Positions 25,815 through 33,903 of a stretch of DNA of 64,000 nt are shown piece by piece (positions within the stretch are counted from its first letter, which is position 1; every line of letters begins with the position of its first letter). The DNA comes from Mucilaginibacter_A sp050955045 (GTDB lineage: Bacteria > Bacteroidota > Bacteroidia > Sphingobacteriales > Sphingobacteriaceae), in contig JBPBQV010000019.1 of the NCBI GenBank assembly GCA_050955045.1, positions 1 through 64,000 on the forward strand, given 5' to 3'. The notes below the pieces were generated by a model that saw only the letters and a program-made list of their open reading frames with translations, was not told the origin of the DNA and made no database searches. The translations under genes and the position numbers were made by a program.

Positions 25815-26015
25815 TTACCAAACCTGTTGTTTAACTACTTCGCAAACGGTTTGAAAAAGATTCATCTTGCCGGAAAACAAAGAAATGGTTTCTGCGCTGG
25901 CAATTTGAAAAGAACGCAAATGTTCCAGTTCGTAATTAATGCCCAACAATAAAGCTAAAATTACAGGTGCTAAAAGAAGTATGAAAGGGTTGGCATTTAA
26001 GATGAAGTTTTTCAT
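25815..26015 (-). CDS. Small hypothetical membrane protein
   Basis: A 66-residue ORF with one hydrophobic segment near the N-terminus (FILLLAPVILALLLGI) and a polar C-terminal half. No family recognised. The ATG start, absence of a competing frame and single-helix layout make it plausible, but nothing proves expression. The coding DNA of the helix contains the dispersed 12-mer in antisense (25969-25983), so part of the hydrophobic sequence (ILLLA) is dictated by the repeat. Confidence 0.45.
   Translation of the reverse strand: MKNFILNANPFILLLAPVILALLLGINYELEHLRSFQIASAETISLFSGKMNLFQTVCEVVKQQVW
25969..25983 (+). repeat. Dispersed 12-mer copy in a small membrane ORF, antisense
   Basis: GCTAAAAGAAGTATG opposite to the small ORF 25815-26015. 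Confidence 0.85.
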
Positions 26016-26033
26016 GGTTTGTTGATTTGATGA

Positions 26034-26180
26034 ACCAAAGAAAAAGCTAATCTTAAAGTTACTAAATGGCTATTAGGCAAATCCGTAGGAAAAGCCGGTG
26101 AATGGCATTTTTTTACCGATGAAAATTTTACCGAAAGATTAAAAAATGAAATTAAACCTTTTAATGTAATGCTTCCCTAA
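26034..26180 (+). pseudogene. Possible gene remnant without start codon
   Basis: An open stretch of about 48 codons (26034-26180) reads as natural-looking protein, including KVTKWLLGKSVGKAGEWHFF and DENFTERLKNEIKPFN. It has no upstream ATG, GTG or TTG in frame and overlaps the 3' end of the convergent acyltransferase gene. It could be the tail of a decayed gene or chance. Low confidence. Confidence 0.25.
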
Positions 26181-26892
26181 TTAAAATTTCTGCTTTCCTG
26201 ACTAAAATTTCTGCGGATTGTTGCTCTGGTTTTATCATTCCCAAAACTTCAAACTCCAAGTTTAAAAAAGTACCTAACGGAAAAGTACCAAAGCAAACCA
26301 TTTTCCAGGAATTACGAATTACAATCGGAACAAGTAAAGCTTCCGGACATTTCTTAAGTAAAGTTGCAACGCCTCCAATCTGGAAATCTTTTATCACACC
26401 ATCTTTAGAACGCGTTCCTTCCGGAAAAATAACAGCCGACCAATTATTATCTTTCATTCGCGTACCTAATTTGGCCATTTCTGTTAGCGCTTGCCGTGAA
26501 TCTTTACGGTCAATATTAGCACCACCACCATTTTTTAAGTTGTAAGAAATGGAAGGAATGCCTTTGGTCAGTTCAATTTTGGAAATAAATTTGGCGTGAT
26601 ACTTCCGCAGAAACCAAATTAGCGGCGGAATATCATACAAACTCTGGTGGTTGGCAATAAAAATAATTGGTTGATTTAGTGGAAACTTAAATTGATTTTT
26701 AAAGTTTACGGTATTTCCCAGCAAATAATAAGTAGAAACTAAGAAAAAATTTAAGATATCAACCACAAATTTATGCGCCTTATATCCGAAAAACCGAAAA
26801 GCGAGCCATTGCAGCGGATGAAAAATCAGCAGAAAAAACGTAAACGCAATATAATGCAGCGGCGTTAAAAAATAGCTTAACAATTTTTGCAT
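26161..26892 (-). CDS. plsC: 1-acyl-sn-glycerol-3-phosphate acyltransferase
   Basis: Transfers a fatty acyl group to lysophosphatidic acid in phospholipid synthesis at the inner membrane. The 243-residue product has the acyltransferase signature NHQSLYD (H82, D87), the FPEGTRSKDG phosphate-binding block and VPIVIRNSW, with two N-terminal hydrophobic segments as membrane anchor. Size and motif spacing are normal. The Nudix gene is 20 bp upstream, and the gap contains a dispersed 12-mer that abuts the ATG. Other lysophospholipid acyltransferases share the motifs, so the exact substrate is by family default. Confidence 0.88.
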   Translation of the reverse strand: MQKLLSYFLTPLHYIAFTFFLLIFHPLQWLAFRFFGYKAHKFVVDILNFFLVSTYYLLGNTVNFKNQFKFPLNQPIIFIANHQSLYDIPPLIWFLRKYHAKFISKIELTKGIPSISYNLKNGGGANIDRKDSRQALTEMAKLGTRMKDNNWSAVIFPEGTRSKDGVIKDFQIGGVATLLKKCPEALLVPIVIRNSWKMVCFGTFPLGTFLNLEFEVLGMIKPEQQSAEILVRKAEILIREALH

Positions 26893-26907
26893 GGTAAAAG
26901 AAGCATT
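26893..26907 (+). repeat. Dispersed 12-mer copy abutting a start codon
   Basis: GGTAAAAGAAGCATT on the plus strand. On the coding strand its complement ends directly at the acyltransferase ATG, and it is five bases from the Nudix stop. Confidence 0.9.
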
Positions 26908-26912
26908 GTCTT

Positions 26913-27476
26913 TTAAGCTGATAGTTGATTTTCTGATAAAAGAATGTAAACTTTCAGGACAGCTGCAATCGTGATAGCATCTTTAATTTCGCTGCGACAA
27001 ACCATTTGATATACTTCTGCAAATGGCATTTTCCGAATAATTAATTGCTCGGTTTCTTCCGGTTCGGCTTCAAATTGTTCCAGGTTTTGGGCGAGATAGA
27101 TAATTGCTTCTTCATCACAAACAGAATTTGAAAGATGCATGCGCTGAATTTCCGTCCATTTTCCGGCTTTTAAACCGGTTTCTTCCAATAGTTCTCGTTT
27201 GGCAGAATCTAGTGGAGAACTTTTTAACGGTCCGCCGCCTTCCGGAATTTCCCAGCTGTATTCATTCAGCGGAAAACGGGTTTGTCCAACCAGATAAGTA
27301 TTCAGATTTTCATCCAGCGGTAAAACACCGATTGCTTTATTTTTAAAGTGGACTTTACCATAAATTCCAGGGTTTCCTGCTGGATTTAAAACTTTAAATT
27401 CCGTTACATTAATCCAGGGATTATCATAAATATTTTCTTCGGAAGTGATTTTCCAGGGATTTTTTTCAGATTCCAT
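26913..27476 (-). CDS. Nudix hydrolase (ADP-ribose pyrophosphatase-like)
   Basis: A 187-residue Nudix protein. The box is recognisable as GGPLKSSPLDSAKRELLEETGL in parts: RELLEETGL (R94-E95, E98-E99) is canonical, while the first Glu of the Gx5Ex7REUxEExGU pattern is replaced by Ser. The upstream WEIPEGGG segment and overall length fit the ADP-ribose/sugar-nucleotide pyrophosphatase subgroup. The catalytic metal-binding glutamates are present, so it should be active. It appears co-transcribed with plsC. Confidence 0.87.
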   Translation of the reverse strand: MESEKNPWKITSEENIYDNPWINVTEFKVLNPAGNPGIYGKVHFKNKAIGVLPLDENLNTYLVGQTRFPLNEYSWEIPEGGGPLKSSPLDSAKRELLEETGLKAGKWTEIQRMHLSNSVCDEEAIIYLAQNLEQFEAEPEETEQLIIRKMPFAEVYQMVCRSEIKDAITIAAVLKVYILLSENQLSA

Positions 27477-27518
27477 ACGAGTAAAATTAGTAAAATTAAT
27501 AAGATACAGAACCGAAGA

Positions 27519-28436
27519 TTAAGCAGCTTTTCTGTATTCCGGCACATTAACCAACACAATTCCGATCAAAATGATAACTAATCCAACTAATTGTCCTTTT
27601 ACCAAATGCTCGTTTGCAAAAAGCCATCCCAAAAAAACCGCAACTACCGGATTAACATAAGTATGTGTGCTGATCAATGCCAGCGGGCGTTGAGAAATCA
27701 GCCAAACAAAGGAAAGATAAGCGATAAATGAGCCGAAAATGATCAGAAAAATTAATCCGAACCAAGCTTCGGAAGGAACATTTGTAAAAGAGAAGGTAGA
27801 AACTTCACCGGTAAAAACAGCAATCAATCCGCATAAAACCGCGGCCGGAAGTAATTGCATACTACTGTTCATCATTACAGAACTTTCGCCTTTGCTGTTA
27901 TTAATAATCAGCGAACCTAAAACCCACCAAATGGCACTCAGCAAAACAACGAAAGTGGCAATTAAGCCCATGCTAGAATGATTAACCTGTAAATGATCAG
28001 CTTTTAAGAATAGGAAAATGCCTGAGAAACCAATCAGCAATCCTGCAAGAATGTATTTGTTGGAGAAGTAAATTTTCCAGTTTTTTCGGTCGAGCACTAA
28101 AACCCACAATGGTTCTGTGGCCACTAAAATAGCTGCTTGCCCGGAAGTGATATATTGTTCTGCCCAGGCAATTAAACCGGTTCCGCCAACTAACATCAAA
28201 ATTCCGCTTAACACTTGTTTTAGCAGAAGTTTTTTAGGAGGAAAACGTTCGCCTTTTATTTTGCAATAAGCTAATAAGATAGTTCCGGCGATTAAGTAAC
28301 GCAGACCAACAAGAATAAAGGGTGGGAAACCTTTGAGGCCGAAAGCAACAGCCAGATAAGTAGAACCCCAAATAAAATAGATGTTAAAAAAGGCAAATAT
28401 CAGCAACAAACGCTGCAAAAGAGGACTAGATTTCAT
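27519..28436 (-). CDS. EamA/DMT-family transporter
   Basis: A 305-residue inner-membrane protein with about ten hydrophobic helices arranged as two EamA repeats. The first begins FFNIYFIWGSTYLAVAFGLK and contains PPFILVGLRYLIAGTI. The second includes GSFIAYLSFVWLIS and a terminal GWLFANEHL region. Family members export metabolites or amino acids. The substrate cannot be predicted. It is last in a minus-strand run after metK with a dispersed 12-mer in between. Confidence 0.88.
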   Translation of the reverse strand: MKSSPLLQRLLLIFAFFNIYFIWGSTYLAVAFGLKGFPPFILVGLRYLIAGTILLAYCKIKGERFPPKKLLLKQVLSGILMLVGGTGLIAWAEQYITSGQAAILVATEPLWVLVLDRKNWKIYFSNKYILAGLLIGFSGIFLFLKADHLQVNHSSMGLIATFVVLLSAIWWVLGSLIINNSKGESSVMMNSSMQLLPAAVLCGLIAVFTGEVSTFSFTNVPSEAWFGLIFLIIFGSFIAYLSFVWLISQRPLALISTHTYVNPVVAVFLGWLFANEHLVKGQLVGLVIILIGIVLVNVPEYRKAA

Positions 28437-28490
28437 TTAAAAAACTTAATTTTCATTAAGCTGTACTAATCAGCCTAATGAAAATAGGTT

Positions 28491-28505
28491 GATAAAAGAA
28501 GTATC
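28491..28505 (+). repeat. Dispersed 12-mer copy, inverted pair with 28518-28532
   Basis: GATAAAAGAAGTATC lies two bases from the metK stop. Its near-copy on the other strand (GGTGAAAGAAGCATT, one mismatch) lies 12 bases away inside the last metK codons, so the pair can form a hairpin at the metK 3' end. Confidence 0.88.
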
Positions 28506-28507
28506 TG

Positions 28508-29758
28508 TTATAAACCAAATGCTTCTTTCACCTGATCTAAGTAATCCAGTTTTTCCCAAGTAAAAAGCTCAACTTCAACTTTAGTTTCTTCTCCGTTTGG
28601 AGTGAAAAAAGATTTGGTTACCGTTTGTGGCGTTTTACCAAAATGACCGTAAGCAGCTGTTTCTGAATAAATTGGGTTTCTCAATTTAAAACGGGTTTCG
28701 ATAGCATAAGGTGTCATATCAAAAATGGCAGAAACTTTTTCTGCAATTATGCCGTCGTGCAAATCAACTTGAGCTGTTCCATAAGTATTTACATAGATTC
28801 CCATCGGTTGCGCAACACCAATTGCGTAAGAAACCTGAACCAAAACTTCGTTGCAAACGCCTGCTGCAACCAGGTTTTTAGCAATATGGCGTGTAGCATA
28901 AGCTGCAGAACGATCTACTTTAGACGGATCTTTACCAGAGAAAGCACCGCCGCCATGCGCACCTTTGCCGCCATAAGTATCTACAATGATTTTTCGTCCG
29001 GTTAAACCAGTATCGCCGTGTGGACCACCAATTACAAATTTTCCAGTTGGGTTGATGTGATATTTAATTTCAGCATTAAAAAAGTGGCTGTATTTTGGAT
29101 ATTTTGCCTGAACACGCGGAATCAAAATGTTGATTATATCTTCCCGAATCTTAGCCAGCATGGCTTTTTCTTCATCAAAATCATCATGCTGCGTAGAAAT
29201 TACGATGGCATCGATACGAATTGGCTGGTTGTTATCATCATATTCCAACGTTACCTGCGACTTTGCATCTGGTCGCAAATACTTTATTTCCGAATTTTCT
29301 CTGCGAATTGCAGCAAGCTCGATTAATAAAGCATGTGCAATATCTAAAGTAAGCGGCATAAAATTATCCGTTTCAATTGTTGCATAACCAAACATCATTC
29401 CCTGATCACCGGCACCTTGCAACTGTTTATCTTCCCGATCTACACCTTGATTAATATCTGGAGATTGCTCGTGAATGGCAGATATTACACCGCAGGAATT
29501 TCCGTCAAACATATACTCACCTTTGGTATAACCGATTTTGTTGATAACATCGCGGGCAATTTTCTGAACGTCTAAATAGGCTTTGGATTTCACTTCCCCA
29601 GCTAAAAAAACTTGGCCGGTGGTAACCAAAGTTTCGCAGGCAACTTTAGAATCAGGATCGAAGGCCAGAAAATTATCAATTAGCGCATCTGATATTTGAT
29701 CAGCAACTTTATCAGGATGTCCTTCTGAAACAGACTCCGAAGTAAATAAGTATGACAT
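28508..29758 (-). CDS. metK: S-adenosylmethionine synthetase
   Basis: Makes S-adenosylmethionine from ATP and methionine in the cytoplasm. The 416-residue sequence has all signatures: SEGHPDKVADQISDA near the N-terminus, the family signature GAGDQGMMFGYA, and the P-loop-like GGAFSGKDPSKVDRSAAY. Length is slightly above the 380-400 of many bacteria, as is common in Bacteroidota. The 288-bp upstream gap contains a perfect 15-bp inverted repeat (29951-29986). I saw no structure I could assign to a SAM riboswitch. Confidence 0.97.
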   Translation of the reverse strand: MSYLFTSESVSEGHPDKVADQISDALIDNFLAFDPDSKVACETLVTTGQVFLAGEVKSKAYLDVQKIARDVINKIGYTKGEYMFDGNSCGVISAIHEQSPDINQGVDREDKQLQGAGDQGMMFGYATIETDNFMPLTLDIAHALLIELAAIRRENSEIKYLRPDAKSQVTLEYDDNNQPIRIDAIVISTQHDDFDEEKAMLAKIREDIINILIPRVQAKYPKYSHFFNAEIKYHINPTGKFVIGGPHGDTGLTGRKIIVDTYGGKGAHGGGAFSGKDPSKVDRSAAYATRHIAKNLVAAGVCNEVLVQVSYAIGVAQPMGIYVNTYGTAQVDLHDGIIAEKVSAIFDMTPYAIETRFKLRNPIYSETAAYGHFGKTPQTVTKSFFTPNGEETKVEVELFTWEKLDYLDQVKEAFGL

Positions 29759-29944
29759 GTTTATTTAAGAAAAGCTATTAGTTTGTGATTAAACGGCTAA
29801 ACAGAAGGATTGCAGCACAAAAAGGTTTATACACTTTAGCACTTTTTTTAAGGTGGTTGCAATCAATTCAAATCATTCCACTTGTTGTAAGGCAAAAATA
29901 TAACATTTTTACAAATACGGTAATTACAATTTCATTTGTTTTTA

Positions 29945-29952
29945 CAAAATTA
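29945..29952 (-). promoter_or_regulatory. Possible -7 element toward metK
   Basis: TAATTTTG on the minus strand fits the Bacteroidota -7 consensus TAnnTTTG. It overlaps by two bases the inverted repeat just upstream, so that palindrome would cover the -33 region. No good -33 element was found. Confidence 0.3.
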
Positions 29953-29986
29953 TATACTGTTTTTAGTAGCATAAAAACAGTATATA
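29951..29986. promoter_or_regulatory. Perfect 15-bp inverted repeat, possible operator
   Basis: TATATACTGTTTTTA and its exact complement flank the loop GTAGCA. It lies between divergent metK and the SUI1 gene. It lacks a GC-rich stem and flanking T-tract, so an operator fits better than a terminator. Confidence 0.45.
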
Positions 29987-30088
29987 ATACCAAGTGAAAA
30001 GAAAATTTATTAGAAAAAGTAGCGTTAAGCTTATTCTGATTTTTGATTGAAACCAAGTAATTTACAAGTTGAGTTTATTTTGATAGAA

Positions 30089-30430
30089 TTGAGCAAGAAA
30101 AATAAAAATATTTCCGGCGTAGTTTATTCTACTGATCCTGGGTTTGAATATCAGCAGGAAAATTATGATGTATCAGAAATGCTACCTAACCAGCAACAGC
30201 AACTTAAAATATTTCTCGACCGTAAATCTGGAGGTAAATTAGTAACACGTATAGTAGATTTTAAAGGTAATGAAGGTGATTTGGAACAATTGGGCAAGAA
30301 GTTAAAAACAAAATGCGGTGTTGGCGGAACAGTTAAAGACGGAGAAATTTTAATCCAGGGAAATTTCCGTGATAAAATCTTAATTATATTAACTGCAGAA
30401 AACATTAAAGCAAAAATAGCAGGAGGATAG
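30089..30430 (+). CDS. SUI1/eIF1-type translation factor (YciH-like)
   Basis: A small protein with the SUI1 domain that in other organisms helps start-codon selection. The C-terminal half shows the fold's conserved path: RIVDFKGNEGDLEQLGKKLK, the glycine turn KCGVGGTVKDGEI and LIQGNFRDKI. The frame is open from a TTG at 30047 (127 residues), but the TTG at 30089 (SKKNKNISGVVYSTDPGF) matches the usual family N-terminus better and gives 113 residues. Neither start is ATG. The gene stands alone after the metK divergent gap, followed by a 277-bp AT-rich region. Confidence 0.82.
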   Translation: MSKKNKNISGVVYSTDPGFEYQQENYDVSEMLPNQQQQLKIFLDRKSGGKLVTRIVDFKGNEGDLEQLGKKLKTKCGVGGTVKDGEILIQGNFRDKILIILTAENIKAKIAGG

Positions 30431-30596
30431 TTAGTAATAGTGTATATTTTACACTTAAAACTTGCATAAATTAATTATTTTCATTTTAATTGTAGAATAG
30501 AATTATTGCAGATAAAATACTTTTATTAGAATAAGTTTTTTATTTAGAATAATTTAAAAACCTAAATAGATTTAATATTAAACTTGTGTTAACTTA

Positions 30597-30627
30597 TTTA
30601 TGTAAATTGAAATAAAAAATAAATTTG
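30597..30627 (+). promoter_or_regulatory. Putative sigma-ABfr promoter of the exb/tonB operon
   Basis: A -7 box TAAATTTG (30620-30627, full match to TAnnTTTG) lies 19 bases after TTTA (30597-30600), a one-mismatch -33 box. It would give a leader of about 75 bases before exbB. The rest of the 30431-30707 gap is AT-rich with no other structure recognised. Confidence 0.4.
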
Positions 30628-30707
30628 TTTTTGCATTATTGCAAACACCATAATAAACTCTATATTTATAAAACTAAAAACTAACTAAAACTAAACAATC
30701 TAACAAA

Positions 30708-31556
30708 ATGGCAACTACTCCACCAAAACCAACAACAGCAACCGTAAAAAAAGAAGGCTCAGGTTCATCGAGCATATTTGCATCTTTAGTAATTCCAATC
30801 GCTTTTGTCGTAGCTATATTAATTTACATGTTTATTTTAGGAGATCCAAGTCACTATAAAGGTGGCAATCCAGAAAATGAACCAGCAACTGGTGATTATT
30901 TTGGAGTTGTTCACAAGGGTGGACCAATTGTGCCCGTATTGATGACGTTCTTATTATGTGTAATTATCTTTTCTATTGAAAGATTTGTAGTTATTGGTAA
31001 AGCAGCTGGTTCTGGTAATGTTGATAATTTTATCAAAAAAGTTCAAGCTAATTTAAACTCAGGTAACATTGAAGCTGCAAGTGCAGAATGCGATAAACAA
31101 AAAGGTTCAGTTGCGAATGTTATTAAATCGGGTCTTAAAAAATACCGTGAAATGGAACTGGAAACTAATATGGATGTAGATCAAAAATGTTTGGCTATTC
31201 AAAAAGACATTGAAGAAGCAACATCTTTAGAAATGCCTATGCTAGAGCAAAACTTGACCATTATTGCAACTTTGGTTTCTATTGGTACTTTAACCGGTTT
31301 ATTAGGTACAGTAACTGGTATGATTAAAGCTTTTGCTGCATTAGCATCTTCAGGAGCTCCAAACCAAGCTGCATTAGCAACTGGTATTTCTGAAGCATTG
31401 ATTAATACAGCTTTAGGTATTTTCACATCAACGTTAGCAGTTATTGCATATAACTATTTTACTTCAAAAATAGATACTTTGACTTATGCAATTGATGAAA
31501 CAGGATTTAGCATTGTTCAAACTTATGCTGCTTCCCACAAAAACAAGAGTTATTAA
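30708..31556 (+). CDS. exbB: MotA/TolQ/ExbB proton channel family protein
   Basis: Inner-membrane motor subunit that, with ExbD, uses the proton gradient to energise TonB. The 282-residue protein has an extra N-terminal helix (residues about 25-45) after a Thr/Pro/Lys-rich cytoplasmic tail, then the three ExbB helices. The last two carry the conserved TLIGLLGTVTGMIKAF-type block (here ASIGTLTGLLGTV-like, reading VSIGTLTGLLGTVTGM) and ALATGISEALINTALGI. This longer form is typical in Bacteroidota. First gene of the operon with two exbD, tonB, a small membrane protein, a PstS-like lipoprotein and a TPR protein. Confidence 0.94.
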   Translation: MATTPPKPTTATVKKEGSGSSSIFASLVIPIAFVVAILIYMFILGDPSHYKGGNPENEPATGDYFGVVHKGGPIVPVLMTFLLCVIIFSIERFVVIGKAAGSGNVDNFIKKVQANLNSGNIEAASAECDKQKGSVANVIKSGLKKYREMELETNMDVDQKCLAIQKDIEEATSLEMPMLEQNLTIIATLVSIGTLTGLLGTVTGMIKAFAALASSGAPNQAALATGISEALINTALGIFTSTLAVIAYNYFTSKIDTLTYAIDETGFSIVQTYAASHKNKSY

Positions 31557-31608
31557 ACTCTTGTTTTTCTATAATGAATTTATTTAATTAAATAAATATT
31601 AAGCATAT

Positions 31609-32214
31609 ATGCCAAGAGCACATGTAAAACGAAAAAGTACCGCTATTGATATGACAGCAATGTGCGATATGGCTTTTCTACTGCTTACTTTTTTTATTCT
31701 TACTTCTAAGCCCAAAACAGAAGATCTAGTTCCTGTTGATATTCCAGGATCATCTATAACGATCAAAGTTCCTGATGATGTAGCGACGCTAACTATTGGA
31801 GAAGGCAAAGTTTTTTTTGGTATGGAAGGTGAAGAAATACGTAAACAGACTTTAGAAAGTGTTGGTCAAAAGTATAACATAACTTTTACTCCTGCAGAGA
31901 AGAATACTTTTGGAACTTTGTCATCATTTGGAGTGCCGGTTGCAAGTTTGAAACAGTTTTTAGCTATGGATCCAGATAAACGCAAAGAGCTTAAACAGCC
32001 TGGAATTCCAACAGATTCTGTGAGTAATGAGTTATTTAACTGGGTACGTGAAGCGAGAGTATCCGCTAAAGCACTAGTAAATAAAGACTTACGAATTAGT
32101 ATTAAAGGTGATAGTAAAGAAGAATATCCTACAATTAAGAAAGTAATTGGGATATTACAGAAACAAGAAGTAAACAAGTTCAGTCTAATTACATCAATGA
32201 GGGCTGCAAATTAA
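31609..32214 (+). CDS. exbD: ExbD/TolR family protein (first copy)
   Basis: Single-pass inner-membrane protein of 201 residues that partners ExbB. The N-terminus has the typical basic patch (RAHVKRKSTAID), then MTAMCDMAFLLLTFFILTS, where the functional Asp in the membrane segment is D of MCDMAF. The periplasmic part is larger than in Proteobacteria, with an inserted loop at about residues 60-130. It is followed 16 bp later by a second ExbD with a different periplasmic domain, the usual two-exbD layout of the phylum. Confidence 0.92.
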   Translation: MPRAHVKRKSTAIDMTAMCDMAFLLLTFFILTSKPKTEDLVPVDIPGSSITIKVPDDVATLTIGEGKVFFGMEGEEIRKQTLESVGQKYNITFTPAEKNTFGTLSSFGVPVASLKQFLAMDPDKRKELKQPGIPTDSVSNELFNWVREARVSAKALVNKDLRISIKGDSKEEYPTIKKVIGILQKQEVNKFSLITSMRAAN

Positions 32215-32230
32215 TTTAAATTAAAGTAAA

Positions 32231-32773
32231 ATGGCAGAATTAGATACCTCCGGGGGTGGCAAAAAAGGCGGAGGAAAAGTACGGAGTAAAAAAGCATCCA
32301 CCCGTGTTGATTTAACAGCTATGGTAGATTTAGCATTTTTGCTAATTACTTTTTTTATGTTGACCACAACTTTAGCTAAACCACAGGCAATGGATTTAGC
32401 TATGCCGGATAAAGAAAAGGACAAAAAACAACAAGATCAATTACCTGTTCCTGCTTCCAGAACGATGACTATATTGCTTGGCAGTAAGGATAAATTAGAA
32501 TGGTTTGTTGGCGAACCCGGTAAAGTAGCTCCAACCCCAGATAATTATGGTAAAACTGGTATCCGTAAAGCAATGCTTGATAATTATACACGGATTAAAC
32601 AGCAATCTGGTGGTAAAGAGATGATTGTTTTAATCAAACCTTCTGATAAATCAAACTATAAGAATTTAGTTGATATTTTAGATGAGTTAAAGATTGCCAA
32701 TATTCAGATTTATGCTATTGTTGATATTGTAGGAAATGAAGTTGAATCATTGAAACGAGATGGATTATACTAA
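32231..32773 (+). CDS. exbD: ExbD/TolR family protein (second copy)
   Basis: A 180-residue paralogue of the preceding gene. It has a Gly/Lys-rich N-terminus (GGGKKGGGKVRSKKAS), then VDLTAMVDLAFLLITFFMLT with the conserved membrane Asp, and a periplasmic domain ending in NIQIYAIVDIV. Two different ExbD proteins suggest a heteromeric motor. The ATG lies 16 bp after the first exbD stop. Confidence 0.92.
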   Translation: MAELDTSGGGKKGGGKVRSKKASTRVDLTAMVDLAFLLITFFMLTTTLAKPQAMDLAMPDKEKDKKQQDQLPVPASRTMTILLGSKDKLEWFVGEPGKVAPTPDNYGKTGIRKAMLDNYTRIKQQSGGKEMIVLIKPSDKSNYKNLVDILDELKIANIQIYAIVDIVGNEVESLKRDGLY

Positions 32774-32832
32774 TTCTTTACATGATACAACAGTAATAAT
32801 CAATTGTTAATTAACATTAAAAAATAACAACA

Positions 32833-33663
32833 ATGGCAAGATTAGATATATTAGATCCGGAATGGATTGAAGTTGTTTTTAGTGGTCGGAATAAAGCTTA
32901 CGGAGCTTATGTTTTACGTAAAGAAAATGCAAAAACATCTGTTCGGGCTTTAATTATAGCAAGCCTATTTTTTGTCCTTGCTATTGCAATGCCAACGATT
33001 ATAAATAAACTTAAGGGATTTATTCCAAAGGCTGATGAAAAGGTAAAAATAGATGAAGTAGTATTAATGCCACCACCACCAGTTGATGCAACAAAACCAC
33101 CTCCGCCGCCGCCACAAGTAGAACCACCAAAACCGAAAGTTGATCAAGTGCGTTTCCCGCCTCCAGTAGTAAAACCGGATAATGAGGTGCCAGAAAAAGA
33201 TCCACCAACTGTGAAAGAGTTAGAAGTCAAGGATCCAGGGCCAAAAGATCAAAAGGGAGATCCTAACCAAGAGATTCGTATTGACGAAGCAGTAGGTAAA
33301 GCAGATATCACACAAAAAGTCGTAGAGGAAAATAACGAAGTTATTAGTTTTGCTGCAGTAGAAAAATTACCTGCTTTTCCAGGTGGTGAAGCGGCGTTTG
33401 GTAAATATTTAAGTAATACTATTCGTTATCCACCAGTAGCTAAAGAGAATAATACTCAAGGAAGAGTAATTGTATCTTTTGTTGTTGAAAAAGACGGTAA
33501 TTTAACTGATATAAAAGTGTTACGTGACATTGGAGGTGGTTGTGGGCCCGAAGCAATTCGTGTTTTACAAAAATCTCCAAAATGGACACCAGGCATTCAA
33601 AATGGTAAACCAGTTCGTGTAGCTTATACTATGCCAATTAACTTTACACTTGCAGGAGAATAA
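32833..33663 (+). CDS. tonB: TonB family energy-transducing protein
   Basis: Couples the ExbB/ExbD motor to TonB-dependent outer-membrane receptors. Of 276 residues, 1-35 are cytoplasmic (with FSGRNKAYGAYVLRK), a helix follows at about 36-55, and then comes a proline-rich spacer at about 77-120 (PPPPVDATKPPPPPPQ). The TonB C-terminal domain at about 175-276 has FPGGEAAFGKYL and YPPVAKENNTQGRV and ends PINFTLAGE. This domain is closely similar to the one at the C-terminus of the BlaR1-like protein at 18563-20488, with nearly identical blocks such as GGGCGPEAIRVL and GKPVRVAYTMPINFTL. Confidence 0.95.
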   Translation: MARLDILDPEWIEVVFSGRNKAYGAYVLRKENAKTSVRALIIASLFFVLAIAMPTIINKLKGFIPKADEKVKIDEVVLMPPPPVDATKPPPPPPQVEPPKPKVDQVRFPPPVVKPDNEVPEKDPPTVKELEVKDPGPKDQKGDPNQEIRIDEAVGKADITQKVVEENNEVISFAAVEKLPAFPGGEAAFGKYLSNTIRYPPVAKENNTQGRVIVSFVVEKDGNLTDIKVLRDIGGGCGPEAIRVLQKSPKWTPGIQNGKPVRVAYTMPINFTLAGE

Positions 33664-33675
33664 TAAGTTAGTAAA

Positions 33676-33903
33676 ATGCTAAATTTATTTAATTTTAAGC
33701 AAAAACCGCTAAAACAGCGGTTTTTGCTTATTTTAGGGATAATCACATTTATTTGTTTTTTAGGGTTAGGATTCATGATTATGTTTTGGGATAAACTTCA
33801 CTTGAACATAAGTAATAGTCAGAAATATGTATTTGGTTCCATAATTATTTTATATGCGGTCATTCGTTTTTCAAGGTTATTTAAAAAAGACGAAACTAAA
33901 TAG
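33676..33903 (+). CDS. Small two-helix membrane protein of the tonB operon
   Basis: A 75-residue protein with two hydrophobic segments (LLILGIITFICFLGLGFMIM and VFGSIIILYAVIRFSRLF). No function known, but a similar small protein downstream of tonB is, as far as I recall, frequent in related genomes. It starts 12 bp after tonB and overlaps the next gene by 50 bp. The first codons coincide with a 15-bp perfect hairpin (33696-33730), so its translation may be affected by RNA structure. Confidence 0.68.
   Translation: MLNLFNFKQKPLKQRFLLILGIITFICFLGLGFMIMFWDKLHLNISNSQKYVFGSIIILYAVIRFSRLFKKDETK
33696..33730 (+). terminator. Perfect hairpin inside the start of a small gene
   Basis: TAAGCAAAAACCGCT pairs exactly with AGCGGTTTTTGCTTA around the loop AAAAC. 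It lies 32 bases after the tonB stop. It looks like a terminator or attenuator but lies within codons about 7-19 of the small membrane protein gene, and no long T-tract follows. Confidence 0.5.

Noticed and set aside
29759..29900. SAM riboswitch upstream of metK
   Set aside because: I could not draw the conserved pseudoknot or four-way junction of any SAM-responsive class from this leader.
29785..29997. 70-residue ORF in the metK/SUI1 gap
   Set aside because: It spans the regulatory-looking palindrome and half of it is low-complexity hydrophobic sequence from AT-rich DNA. No domain, and overlapping frames are equally open.
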